This document shows, one piece after another, positions 22,849 to 37,368 of a DNA stretch of 64,000 nucleotides. Origin of the DNA: Dioszegia crocea (Eukaryota; Basidiomycota; Tremellomycetes; Tremellales; Bulleribasidiaceae); contig BCKK01000004.1 of the NCBI GenBank assembly GCA_001600615.1, positions 793,316 to 857,315 of the forward strand, in the 5' to 3' direction. A program made the position numbers and the translations under genes. Below the pieces are notes generated by a model that saw nothing but the letters and a program-made list of their open reading frames with translations, was not told the DNA's origin and did not search any database. How positions within the stretch are numbered: the first letter of the stretch is position 1; each line of letters starts with the position of its first letter.

Positions 22849-24226
22849 ATGGCAGCACCGTCTACAACGGAGGAGTCGTCCAGCACCCGCAGTCTCGCCC
22901 CCGGAGGCCGTGTAATTACTCTTGAAGAATTTATCATTGACACCTTCACAAGAATCGGCAACGATGGTATCGAGCGGCCTATCGACCGTCCAGATGAGGT
23001 CAGTCCCCTTTGGTCTAGCCTGAAAATTGGTAGTAGCTCACACTAGGCAGCTCGGCGGAGGCGGCTCATATGGTGATTCAATATCACATCCTATCGTTGC
23101 TGGATCTGAGCTGATATTCAGGTATCATAGGCGCCAGGATGTTCCTCCCTCCCCGACGACTGGGTATGATTGTGGATTATACACCTGACTCACTCCCTTC
23201 TTCCATGCGTGCCGATCTGGAAGCCTATGGGGATATGTGGGTCTTTAGGGAGAGGGTCGATGGTCAAGCCACCACTCGGTCGGTGAACCGGTATGATGGA
23301 GATTTGAGAGGGTGAGTATCTACGTGTACCTGCTATGACGAGGCTGATTGGATGTCAGTTTCGAGTATCTCTCTCGTCCCCTCTTACTCACACCCGCCGA
23401 TATCCTCGACACGCCCTGGTGCCAACAGGCAAATCCCACTGACAGGCAAGATGCCCAGTGTCGGATAACTGCAATTCACATGATATCCGATGTGGACCGG
23501 CTGGACAATTTTGAGCAGGACATGAATCGCGTTAGGGAAGTAGTAGGAGAAGACTGGGATCCAAAGATTGTATGGGAACCAAATCCTGTAGGCTATAACT
23601 CCTATCCTGAACGATATTCTAGCTGACCCAATCAGGCCGACGCAAATCCCAACTCTGTCCCCCTCTTTCGACGTATCACTCCCCAAGTCGACATTCTCTC
23701 ACCGAACCATTCTGAAATTATTAAGCTCCTCTCATTACCCAACCCTGAGCTAGATGACCCCAACTCTGCGCAATCCCTCAGAAACACGCTCGAAGTTGCC
23801 GCTCGGACTTTATTAGCCTGGCAACCCCGGATCGGAATAGTCATCCGAGCCGGCGCGATGGGCGCTTGTTACATTGGCAAAGGCTACACTGCGGTGGTTT
23901 GGGTTCCAGCATACTGGTCAGAGGGCGCAGAGGAGGGATGGGCGGATAAAGTTGTTGATCCGACTGGAGCAGGGAATGCGTTTTGCGGAGCTATGGCTGC
24001 GGCGCTTAATGAAGGCAAGGGATTGAGGGATGGTGAGTCTTATCGTTTGGGAAAGGGGTTGGGCTGATGGCTGAAAGCTGTGATATGGGGCACGGTGGCT
24101 GCTAGTTTTGTGGTCCAGCAGCATGGGCTGCCAAAGCTGACAGTAGAGGGAGGCAAGGAATGTTGGGCGGGAGAGGAGGTGGCTGAGCGGATTGCGAAGT
24201 TAGAGAGACGCTTGGGGAAACTCTAG
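22849..24226 (+). CDS. PfkB-family carbohydrate kinase, MAK32-like
   Basis: Start MAAPSTTEES at 22849; stop 24224-24226. The exons give RVITLEEFIIDTFTRIG, then a Gly-rich LGGGGSYAIIGARMF (substrate-side PfkB motif), a mid-region typical of fungal Mak32 (ITAIHMISDV, WEPNP, VDILSPNHSEI) and the anion-hole/catalytic motif VDPTGAGNAFCGAMAA (family DTxGAGD, here with N instead of the catalytic D). The protein ends GEEVAERIAKLERRLGKL. Yeast Mak32 is needed for L-A double-stranded RNA virus stability but has no proven kinase substrate; that link is by resemblance only. The D-to-N change in DTxGAGD argues that kinase activity may be lost or altered. About five short introns. Confidence 0.8.
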
Positions 24227-24594
24227 TATCTCGCTCAAGACGCATACCAGGTCAAGGTGGGAATTAAGGCGGCCATATCTATGCGCGGCAGGACTACAGG
24301 TTGACCGATACTGATGCCCGGCGAGGACAACGGCGGAATGTGGCAAGCAGGGGGCTGAACCTCAGGACGCATTAATCTCCGTCTTTCTTCTTCGGCTCGC
24401 GATCGTCTTATCTGCTGACACTTATTCACAATCAAGCGGTGTCCTAGGGTTTCATGATGTGACGGAACCTGATGTATCCTTTGACCAACAACCCCCTCCG
24501 GTTTGAATCGCGCTCCCTCGCCGCCAGGACATGACTTTCAAGTGTCTCTCTCTCTCTTGTCTATATCACCATACAACACGTTCAGAATCCCAAC
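24227..24594. promoter_or_regulatory. Upstream region of paralog B1
   Basis: 368 bp ending in a CT-rich stretch (TCTCTCTCTC near 24545) and TATATCACC about 35 bp before the ATG, as in a fungal core promoter. No gene was seen. Confidence 0.45.
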
Positions 24595-25677
24595 ATGCAG
24601 CAATCACCAACATCCTCGGCCACGACTGATCCGTCGCCGTCATCCATGACGGACACCAACCACGATCTTCCAAAGGCTTCTCCCTCCCGAACGCATTTGT
24701 CAATCCCATCCTCGCTCAGCCTACTTGCGCCCCCTTTCACCCCGGCATCAACCAACACATCCACCAGTGACCCCCTGGTCACACCCATCGACGACGCTTC
24801 GACAGTTGTCATTTACAATCCGCAGTCTGTCTGGTCCACTGCGGAGGCTATGAACCGCCTTACGGAATATCTCAGCAGAACATTCAAGACTCTCCAAGCA
24901 AGCCGCAAGGTGGGATCAGCATTCGACACATCAAGTGTCAAGCACTTCTCCGAGTGTGTGAACGCCTTCACTGCCTTTAGCGAAGACACGTTACTCGCTT
25001 TGTCAAGCAATTTGGAAAAGCGTCGGCAGAGCAAGAACCTTCGATTGACCAATGAGCAGTGCGCCACTCTTTGCGCGGGTCTCTCGACGGGTGATGCTAC
25101 GCTCTTTCAAGGCTGGGTGAAGGACAGGCAGTGGAGGCTCGAACATGCCCTTCAAGACAGCGCTGAGCACCTGGAGGGCTCGATGCTCCACTAACCCGAG
25201 GAGAAACAAAACTCTATCAACCCGTCAGAGACTGTATCGAGCGACCTCGACTTCGAGCTCATCTTAGTCTTCAATACCGACCCAAAACTCCGCAAGCAGA
25301 TGATGAAACGAATCCGCAAGCCCATCAGATCATCGCGCGAGAAACTCCTATCAGAGTGTGCGGAGAAACTGAAGGATATTGAGAAGCAGTGGCAGACAAT
25401 GGCGCCGCCGGTCGATCCGTACAAGGTTGCGGAACTAAATGTGCAGGTGGGTTGCCTGCAGAATATCGTACATTCGGTTGAGGCGGTAGCGAAAGGGACG
25501 CCTTCTGTTGAGGAGGAGATGGAGCTTTTGGGGCGTGGGTGGGCGAGACTACAACGTCTCGCGGATCAGAGGGAAGAGTCTGCCGATGAATCACTCAGAG
25601 AGCAAGGCGGCATGACGGCGTCGTCCCTTGATGCACCGGGGGAGGGGGACGACGAGGCGGAGTGCTCCCCCAATTGA
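24595..25677 (+). CDS. Unknown protein, paralog B1, frame interrupted by TAA at 25192-25194
   Basis: The open frame from MQQSPTSSATTDPS (24595) runs 199 codons to a TAA (25192-25194), then continues in the same frame for 160 more codons to TGA at 25675-25677. No domain was recognised. It resembles the gene at 26720-27514: AMNRLTEYLSRTF-x-LQAS against IMNLLSVYLTARLAYHAS, and downstream of the TAA a GTP-x(3)-E-x-[ML]-E-L motif against GTPAECLEL. Both halves therefore look like one protein. The TAA could be a nonsense mutation, a readthrough site or part of an intron. A GT-AG pair at 25117-25200 (84 nt, in frame, with CTAAC) would remove it, but its branch point is only a few bases from the AG and the donor GTGAAG is weak. 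The N-terminal 60 residues are Ser/Thr/Pro-rich. Confidence 0.6.
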
Positions 25678-26719
25678 TCTGGGGCAAGAAGGAGAAAGCG
25701 CTGAGATACAGGGCTCGATACGAACTGCCATGACGCGGAGGCTGGGTTGGTGCTCTCTATCGAAGGCGGATCTGATGATGCAACTGGTCTTCTGGCCTGC
25801 TGTCGTTTGAGTCTTCTCGCCCTTGAAAATACGCTGACCCTCCAGCTCCCTGACTCCTGAGGATGTACAAGACAGCATGACGTCCCAGAGATTGTTCATT
25901 AAAAGATTCTCTGCTAGACACACCGCGACCTCCTGAGGCTCCAGGCTCTTCAACCCAAATGCGTCACATCCGCACAGAATTCAAGGGAGAGACGACCCCC
26001 GACGGACAGTTTGACGTACGCGTACATGTCAGAGCTCTCTGGATTCGCACTTCGCAGACCGATCAGCGCGAGCTTCCCCGAGCTACAAAGGTAGCTGCAT
26101 GACATTCGGCGTTCCACATATGAAACGGGGTCAAGACAAGGCCAAGTCTGACCAAGGCTACTCTTTCTCCTTTGAGCGCATTCCGTCAGGGGCCGGATTG
26201 TTCCGAGTCTCGCAGACTGGGCGGACCATACCTGAGGGGGACCGGGGAGGTATATATGCCTGTCGGGGCCTGGGCCGGCTGGTCGCGCTATCAAGCTGTT
26301 CCCTCTGCTGCAACACGTCGACCTCCTATATCGATCTTCCACCGTTTTCTGCACCTCATCCCCTGTACCCGCTACACGCGCCGCTGCTGTTCTAACATAA
26401 AAGATCGCTCCGTACAACTTTCGAAATTTCCCAGGAGATCACGGCCAGCCCCGATCGCACCCCCAATCAGGCCAATTAACAAATCACCCCACTTCCACTG
26501 GTACTTACACAAGCGAACAAGCACCCACTCCCTAAGACTCAAGATATCTGCTCATCGTCACCCATTTACCACGGTCAAGTGGCTTACAAACTTGGAGGTC
26601 ATCCACCAACCTACAATCCCTGGCGCTACACCCTTCCTGTACACTGCCCTCCACAGACTAATCGCCACCCAACATTCCTCTTGCTCCTCGCCTCAACTCT
26701 CAAGCTTGTCAAAAGCAGC
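25678..26719. other. 1.0-kb spacer between paralogs B1 and B2
   Basis: No frame with support. A TATA-like TATATAT lies at 26251-26257, about 460 bp upstream of the B2 start. C-rich tracts follow at 26340-26400 and 26440-26540. A short 5' exon of B2 within this region cannot be excluded. Confidence 0.45.
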
Positions 26720-27514
26720 ATGCAATCTACAGACGATGATCGCGACACAACCACCCGCGAACTCGTGGATATCTTTGAGACTCGGGAAATCATGAATCTC
26801 CTCAGTGTCTACCTGACTGCGAGACTTGCCTACCATGCGAGCGGAAGGACGGTTCAGTTGAAGGCCTTGGATTCATTTATGGGCGACACCATGTCCTACA
26901 ACTCCGAAGCCGTCGAATTCAAGCAAGAGGATTTCGATATCCTGCTCGTGTGTCTGACGGAAGATGCGAAAGACGATATGTTGCCAGCACTCCTTGATAC
27001 CTACATCGCCTACGGACGCAGTGTTCAAGGAAAACTTCAAAAACAGAGGGAAAGAGGCACAGAGTACCCCTCCGTGAGCGACGTTCCTATCCCTGCATCT
27101 ACAACTACCTTCCTACACGAGAATCAAGAATACGTCACTTCGCGCTTCATTCGTGTTGCGGAGCTCCGTGATGGTGTGAATGAACGAAGACGTTGGTTGA
27201 AGAGCGTGGAGTACGGCCTTCAAGAGCTATGCGAGGCAGCCCGAATCTCCATCAAAGAGTTTGGGACGAGTGTGGTGAACGAGGAGATGCGCTCCCAAAT
27301 GGCGGAGATTAAAGGAATCATTTCGCGGACAGGCGAAGGCGCGACGATGACCAAAGAGAGGATGTCTAGGTCATACGCAGAACGAGGTGGCATCCGCAAA
27401 TTCCTCACGGCCTTGCACAATGTCAGTGGATTTCAGAGCGGGACCCCGGCTGAATGTTTGGAGCTGGCCCAACGCCTGGTCAAAGAGGGGGAGAATGGGC
27501 GTGCACAGGCGTAA
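26720..27514 (+). CDS. Unknown protein, paralog B2
   Basis: Intronless frame from MQSTDDDRDTTTRELVDIFE (26720) to TAA 27512-27514, 264 residues. An ATG at 26579 in the same frame would add 47 residues, but that extension is C/T-rich leader-like sequence, and the start at 26720 matches the MQQS start of B1. Predicted mostly helical, charged, with no membrane segment. Resemblance to B1 is weak but collinear: an IMNLLSVYL helix, a [KT]-x-E-[QD]-x(2)-x-L helix before a second long helix, and a C-terminal SGTPAECLELAQRLVKEG helix. Function unknown. The two genes are direct tandem copies, 1.0 kb apart, on the plus strand. Confidence 0.65.
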   Translation: MQSTDDDRDTTTRELVDIFETREIMNLLSVYLTARLAYHASGRTVQLKALDSFMGDTMSYNSEAVEFKQEDFDILLVCLTEDAKDDMLPALLDTYIAYGRSVQGKLQKQRERGTEYPSVSDVPIPASTTTFLHENQEYVTSRFIRVAELRDGVNERRRWLKSVEYGLQELCEAARISIKEFGTSVVNEEMRSQMAEIKGIISRTGEGATMTKERMSRSYAERGGIRKFLTALHNVSGFQSGTPAECLELAQRLVKEGENGRAQA

Positions 27515-27800
27515 TCGAGGAAGCGCTCGGTCGAGCTGGCGTGGAGTACGAGAGCAAGCACGCGGCGTGAGGGTGTGCAGTGGAGGCCGGAGCGCTATCT
27601 TGTCTCGGCTGCCTCAGCAACCGTTACAAGCATGTATATGTGTTAGGACCCTCAGGGGTTATTAACGTGAATACCAAGTACTTCTGTCAATGTTCGTTCG
27701 TGACGATAGCTTGAATCTGTTCGCGATCAGGTATGTACTCACGACATCTCTTGGCATCTGTAAGCTCTGGCTACACTTAGATCGAATCGCCGTACCCTAC

Positions 27801-30800
27801 TCATCTCCTCTCTCGCAAGATATATACAACTGTCCCGACCAACAACACCGAAAATCCGGCAATAAACGCAAACAACACCAACACATCCCTGTCTTCGTCA
27901 GCTCCGATTGCTGGCTAGTCAAGCAGCGACGTACCTGTAATAATTCCCCAGCGAGAAACCGAAGAGCGTCTCCATAATCACCACCGCCCCTATCTCAACG
28001 GGTACCCCACTCAAAGTGTCCTACACAGATATCAGCAATGACCCATGGATTTCCCAAGAATCGAAGACTTACAACAATCATCAACCCTGATCCGACCTCA
28101 TTCACCGATAAAGCTTCGAGTGTGAAGCCCAAAGTCGAGAAGTATCTCAGCCATCTTAGGACTGGTGGGATATTGCCTAGATTGACAAAGAATCTGTGGA
28201 TCAGCCTGGAATCTGCGCTGTCAAGGTAGATTGGACGTACCCCGCATATGTCATCAAAAAGAGATTGCACAGACTCGAGGTGAGGATTGCAACTCCGCCT
28301 TGTCGGAAGATACACGCAAGCAGGAAGTTCTGTTTCTGTCAGCTGACGATTCCGGACGAAACATGCTGACTTACGAAAAGGCACATGCAGAGCGAGAATT
28401 CCACAATGATGAGGAGGAATTTGAAGAATTCGGCAGCATGTCTCGATAAACCGACCATGAAGTACACAATCACACTGCACATCAGCAAGTGGACCCAGTC
28501 TGCTAGTTCGGTAGGACTCACCCAACGAGAATTGTCGGTATCAGACGAAGGGGGATGACATCAAATAGAAGTCTTGACAGAAGCCACGATGATGGGCTGT
28601 AGAATGATCCGGCACGTTCACGAAGGAACAAAGCGCGGACCTCGACAAGATTATAAAGCGCACTGATCATCAGCATTTGAGTCCGAGACAGAGTGATTGA
28701 CATACCTCAAAGACGAAAAAGCGATAAGAGACCCAAGGAAGAAGAGACTGCCGACTCGGTTTTGGAATCCCGCAATAGTCAGATTGACCTGGTAGTACAG
28801 TCCTCCAGCAAACACCCCGAGGATACACGCAAAGAAGATATGTGCGACAAGTAATGTCTTGTCGCGCTTAAGATTCCGCCATTCTCGACCTGAGAGTACT
28901 TCCATCTGAGTGAGGAAGGTTGTTGCGCAATGCGACCGTGGAGGAGAGTACCATCTCTGCTTTTCTCTAGCACTCGTACCCTCGTCTCCTAGATCAGCAA
29001 GGTTTAGGTCTCGCTGATCTTCACGGGCGAGTGAATTGGGAGGGTACGCGCCAAGATGAAGCTGTTTCTCCACGCCAGGAGTTTCAAACAGGTCTTTATC
29101 GCTCCGATCAGCCGAGTGATGGTTGTCGGACCGTGACGAAGAGGTAGATGATTGTTGGTGCAGGGGAGAGCCGGATACTTGAGCCGAAGGGCCATCTAAT
29201 AACCCCTCAGAGGAGCTACTGGCGATTTCGAGTAGATGATCGGCGATATTGTATCCGGGCGGACAGGGTCGATTCTGCTTTGCGAAGAACTCGGCGGGTC
29301 GATTCCCACCGGGCCCGAAATATAGTTGTCGGCCATTGGCGAGGAGACATACTTGGTCGAAAGAGTGATACAGGGCTGAACTGGGTTGATGGATACTGGC
29401 TATTATAGTCGTTTTCTCCGTTTCCGATAGATTTTTGAGCAGTTTAATGAGACGGCTGGCGGATACTGAATCGAGACCTGATGTAGGCTCGTCCAGAACC
29501 AGCACGTCCGGAGCGGCTACGAGCTCGACACCGATGGACACACGCCGCATCTCTCCGCCTGAGATACCGCGGTGCTCTACTGATCCGACGCGGGTGTGGG
29601 CGACGTCCTGCAGACCCAATTGGGAGAGGACGGTCTGGGCGCGTTCCTGCTTGACGGAGAGGGGAATGTTTTCGGGTAGACGTAGATGGGCGGCAAAGAG
29701 GAGGGTCTCTAATACGGTAGAGGTAGGCGAGAGGACATCGGACTAGAATGTCAGATGGAGTCTAGCCAAAGGACATGTAATGATCTTACCTGATCGACAT
29801 ATCCAATCTTCACCCGTCCCCCTGCCTCTTTCAAATATCTCACTCTTCCTTCTACCCTCCCCGCCTTTCTCTTACCAGCTAGAACATCCACCAAGGTGGA
29901 TTTCCCCGCTCCACTAGGCCCAAGAATCGCACAGAATCCTCCGGCCGGCAACGTACCCCCGCATTCCCTGAGAATGACTTTCCCTCCGCCCTTCCCCACT
30001 TTACTTCCTGACTCAGAGGACGGCAAAGTCTTCCCAGACCCCTTAGCCCAGGCCACAAGCTTGCTCGAGCCCGATGTCACGCTCTTCACCTCATACCCTA
30101 CTCCAGACCACGATACGCCTACCCCGCCTGACGGTGGCAGAGCTCCATCACCCCGCATATTCTTTCGTGCTTTCCGCCGAGCCAGGAACGCCCATATCAC
30201 TAGCCCAATGATGGCTAGGACGATAGCGCCGACTACGGCCAGACCGGCGATGACGCCTGGTGCTATACCATCCGATGTAGATGTAGCAGATACGATGCCG
30301 AAAGCTTGGTCTACGACGTATTGCTGGACACACTCGCCGTGAGAGCAGCTGGAGAGTTCGAGCCCGCTGCCTCCGAATAGGCTGACGAGGAAACTCTGTT
30401 GAAATGAACATTTGCCTTCGCCTGGGCAGGCGATAGTGAGGGGTCCAGTGAGTGTATTGATTGGATCAGCAAGACTTGGAGCGGTGGCCTAAGATTTCAT
30501 CAGCAACAGCATGCCTAGGCAAAGACGACTACTCACGGAACCACCGCAGAAATCGGTACCGGCCCGGCACTGACAGCTCAAGTTTGGGCAGACCCAAGTA
30601 CTTGCGTTCCCTCCAGCGGAGTTTGAGCCCGGACCGACAGACTGAGCACATCCACTGGCAACGCAGAAGAATTGCTCGACGCCAGCATACCACAATTGCG
30701 CCCAGGCCATTCCGTCCCCTTCAACCAATCCTGCCGCTCTTTTCCCGCTTCTGCCACCGGGAACGAGGGATGAATTGAGTGCACGCGTGATTGTCAATGT

Positions 30801-31382
30801 CGATGAGAGAGGGAAGAGGGATTGAAGAGTGGTCTGGATGACATTGCACGTCATTTGAGATTCGGCGTATACTGTCGGGGCGGTATTGCAAGTGAGGGAG
30901 GTATTGAGGCCTGGGGTAGGTGTGGTACCTGATGTCGAGGAGAGGATAGTTTGAAGGGATGATTGGCATGCTGATGCAGCTGAGCATACTGTAAAGTTAG
31001 GACTTCGCTCTCCGTCTCAGGTGACAATACGCAACGACCCAAAGGAGGCAATGATCGAAGGGACAGTGCACGGACGAACAGACTCACCAGTACAACCCGG
31101 CCCAGTGAACCCTGCCGCGCACCCACAATTCCCCGCAGTCACATTGCCTAGTCCACCATTACCGCCGGGAGCTGCACCAGCCGGCGAGTAAAGACTGCCC
31201 CCACATACAGGCAAGGTACATTCTTGCAGGTTGACGCCGGTCGGGTTGAAGCCGGGGGGACAGACGCACGCGGGCGAGCCGCCAGTAGTATTACCGAAAT
31301 TTGAACATGTCTGAGCCGACACGAAAGAAGAGAGGATGGAGAGAACAGGGAGGAGGAGGGGAAGGGTTGCGATGGCGAGCAT
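27801..31382 (-). CDS. ADP1: ABCG-family transporter, ADP1-like, with EGF-like ectodomain
   Basis: Start MLAIATLPLLLPVLSILSS at 31382 is a signal peptide. The ectodomain has Cys-rich EGF-like modules (CVCPPGFNPTGVNLQEC, CGCAAGFTGPGC), more paired cysteines (CPNLSCQCRAGTDFC) and then a transmembrane helix before the basic linker RRKARKNMRG. The nucleotide-binding domain shows Walker A GPSGAGKST, signature ISGGEMRRVSIGVELV, Walker B DVLVLDEPTSGLD and the H-loop ASIHQPSS. An ABC2-type membrane domain follows (NLKRDKTLLVAHIFFACILG and others). It ends FAFIAGFSVLLVGTVVYILR, stop 27801. This order (ectodomain-TM-NBD-TMD) is that of yeast Adp1 and its relatives, half-transporters with no firm substrate. 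About ten introns. Confidence 0.85.
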
Positions 31383-31859
31383 CTTGTTGATCCTTTATAT
31401 ACTAGCGCTCGGAGGTATTATATCGTTATTGTTGCTGTCGGCGCAGTTATTATAATGGTTGATTTCGGAGTCGGTACATGGATTATGCGATATCGACCTC
31501 GGCCGATTTACAGCTCGTGCTAAACCTAATCACAGTATGTGTCTAGCTGAGAGGGTGCTGTGTGCGTCGGATGTATACATGAGTGAGATCGATAGAGTAC
31601 GACTTCCCCACAGCTTGGCTCGTGGATCTTGGAGTGTTTCAGACTTACGGCACCGGTGGCCCCGATCGGTTCCGGCGGAAAGCTGGGAATACATAGCACT
31701 ATAGGGCCCCGGGGGGCAGGCTAGGCTGAGAGGCAAATACTCGTGCATCGGAAGACCAAAGCTATCAAAGTAATGGAAGAACGGGAGAGCGAGAAGGTGG
31801 AAGATACAAAGTATCGAAAAGGCGGAATATGGAAAAATGGAGGTATAGTCAAAATTGTC
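31383..31859. other. GFA1 3' flank and ADP1 promoter
   Basis: 477 bp between two minus-strand genes. No supported feature beyond the expected untranslated and promoter DNA. Confidence 0.5.
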
Positions 31860-34684
<2,825 letters not shown>

Positions 34685-35585
34685 CTTGAACTGATTTCAA
34701 TAGTCTGGGGTGGAAAGGTAAGAGGAGAAGGGATGAGAGATCTGTTGATTGGTCCGGATCCGGTGTTGTGGTCCAAGCGAAGAGAGAGTTTGGACCAAAG
34801 GGGGGTAACACAGGCGATTCCCAAGGCGAGGCAGGGTGATTGTGTGTATGTGTGTGTGGGGATATATAATGGTAGATAAAGAGGATAGCAAAGAGGTATC
34901 GTCAGCCTAGATACAAACAAGAGGCTTGACAGCTGTCTGAAACACTCCCCCGTCTTTTCCCACCCTGACAGCGCTTACGCCAGTGGTAGATAAGGCAAGA
35001 AAAGAACTCACCAATCAAACTTTGGCGGTGGAAGCTACCGCTATGTCTGAACCGTGGGGCAAAGAGGTAGAGATAAGGTGGAATGTTATGATGAAGATGG
35101 ACTGAGGAATGTCTCTCTGAATGGGGAATGAGAAAAATGAGGGGCGGTAACGCGGTGACGAGATGAATGAGGAATGCTGTGTTTTGATCCCTTAAATCTG
35201 ACGCGTTTCGGTCTGAGCGAGTAGGTTGGGGAAGCGGTGGCAAAGGGTAAGAGGTGTGGTAGGTGTGGGTTGCTACTGGCCAGGACTTATATATCCAGCC
35301 TACAGCTCACTACTCTCTACAAGACCGATTGCTACTCTCAGTGCCACATCCGTATCTATCTACTCGAGGCGATGTCAGGGAAACCTTGGCGCGTCCGCGT
35401 CCGAGCGCGAGGTAACGTAATGATCCGAGTGGCGCGTCATGCATCGCCTTCTGATTGTGGCTGCGCCACTGTTGGTCGGCGGAGGTGACTGATAACCATC
35501 CCATGGTTAAAAAGCTATGCACTCCATCATAGGTACAATGTCGCATATGGTCGGAGGTGTAAAGTAGATGGATGACTAAATTCCC
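34685..35585. promoter_or_regulatory. GFA1 upstream region (901 bp)
   Basis: Lies between the GFA1 start and the NEM1 stop, both minus strand. It contains a GT-rich microsatellite (34839-34859), an adjacent TATA-like TATATAA (34862-34868, about 180 bp upstream of the ATG) and an inverted repeat TAACCAT-CCC-ATGGTTA at 35493-35509. A 5'-leader intron is possible. No gene was seen. Confidence 0.55.
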
Positions 35586-37271
35586 TCAGGTAAATCCCCT
35601 GATACCCAACACCCGCCGGACGTCATTCACGAATCGCAGACAATCTAAGACGGGCAGACTCTGGAGTAAGGCCTCGTCGTATGGGTCCGATGTCCATCCT
35701 TCGATTGGTAGGGCATTTGCTGGGCTAGTCAGCTACATTGTTCACGTCTGGAGGAGCTCTGAGCTCACCCTTATTCCACGAGTAGCTGATTGGCGAGTTG
35801 TCCATAAAGCACACTCGGCTCAGGTCCGTCTCCACCAGAGCAAGATCTTTAATGTATGATCCGTTACTCTGCAAGAAGCATGAGTCGCGGTACAGGCGTT
35901 TGGCGAAGAGGGACCGGCCAGCATCAAGCCAGTCGATAACGGGATCGGCATATTCTGGCATGGAGGCGGTGTAAATGACGAGGGTATACCAGGCGGCAGC
36001 CTGATGGTCAGTTAAGGGACCCTAAATCTGGTGCAGTTTCAACTCACCTTCTTGAGGAAATGATCCACGTAGGGCCGTTTGTAAACATGATATGTCGTAC
36101 TTCTGCCCCGAAGCACAACCTCCACTGTATGCCCCTCTCTCCTGCTCTTTCTCCCACCCAACAGCCCGCCCAAACTGATCCCCAACATCCCTCCACCGCC
36201 CGAGGTCGCATACCCCAACGGCCTACTCGTAGAATGTATAAGTGTTTCGTCCAGATCGAGAATGAGGGTCTTGCGGAGGTGGAATGGCGTAAGGTGGGGA
36301 CGAATATGCGGTGCGGGCAGCGATGATTTTGGTGGCTGACGAGATGAAGAGAGGGAGACGGAGGGATCGAGGAGGGAGGTGATCATAGGATTAGGCAACA
36401 GTCTGGCTGATCGAGGTGGCGTGGGCGTCTGAGTTGACCTGACACGCGTAGATGCAGTGAGAGGGAGTGGATTGGATAGAATTCCGGTCGGAGTACCAGT
36501 TGATGATCGTAGATTGTAAGTCTTTTCCGGCGTTGGGGGATTGACTCGCACATCCATCCCTTGCAGATCCTCCGATGTCTTAATATCCTCAGCAATAAGT
36601 AGACTCCCCCGTTTCCCAGCTGAAGGTAATCGGAAAGAGAATCCTTCGCCCTGACTCTGACGGGAGAACTCAGCCAAGGCAGGCTGTTCCACTTCCGCCA
36701 GGCCCTCTGACCCCTCTGGAGCTCTCGTAACTGGATCCACCCATGGTTCACCATCCTCCGCCTCAGTCTCCGTCACATCTCCCGATTCCACACCCTCACT
36801 CGTGCCCGCCGTCCCAGATCCCAGTAACTCCACTTCGGTCCCACTTCCATCGTCCGGGCTTGCCCCGATGGCAGATTTCGATTTAAACCCTATTCTCCGC
36901 TGTGTCCTTCTCCGACCTCGCTCGGCTCTCGTCTCACCGACAAGCGATACCCAGAATGCCAAGAGGATAGACCAGAGGCCAAGGGCTATACGAAGGAAGA
37001 AAGGGGTGGAGGGCGGAGGGAGCTTGACGCTGGATGCAGAGGTGGCTTTCCGTCTTCTTTTGAGCGATTTTCGGCGGCGGGGAGTGGGAGGAGGCGTGAG
37101 GTGTGAGCCGATAGGTACAGAGGTGGATCGCCGGGTGTAGAGTGTGTTAGGGTATTGGGGACCGTGGGTGTCGATGGCTAGAGGAGTAGGAGGGGGGATG
37201 TGTGACGAAGATGGGAGAGAGGGGTTGAAGATGGTCGTAAAGAGCGCGTCGACCCGCGTTAGGGTGTTCAT
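35586..37271 (-). CDS. NEM1: Nuclear-envelope phosphatase NEM1 (Dullard/CTDNEP1 family)
   Basis: Catalytic subunit of the Nem1-Spo7 complex that dephosphorylates the phosphatidate phosphatase Pah1 at the ER/nuclear envelope. Start [20 protein letters not shown] at 37271. One transmembrane helix ([20 protein letters not shown]) follows a basic [11 protein letters not shown] stretch. A roughly 220-residue disordered linker leads to the HAD domain with [13 protein letters not shown] (DxDx[TV] motif), then [46 protein letters not shown] and [20 protein letters not shown]. It ends [11 protein letters not shown]. Family length and order are as expected, with a longer linker than yeast. Two to three introns in the 3' half. 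Confidence 0.93.
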
Positions 37272-37368
37272 CGTGTGATAGACTTAGTCACGGATGTGAG
37301 GCACTATTTGGATGATGCTGATGGTTTGTTTTGAGTTATAGTAGCATGATTGTTGATATGTGGAGGAT

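Noticed and set aside
24445..24460. CCTAGGGTTTC resembling a telomere repeat
   Set aside because: A single partial unit in an internal, gene-rich position; no array.
26172..26795. 207-codon frame upstream of and overlapping paralog B2
   Set aside because: Basic, compositionally biased and overlapping the B2 start in another frame; no domain or splice support.
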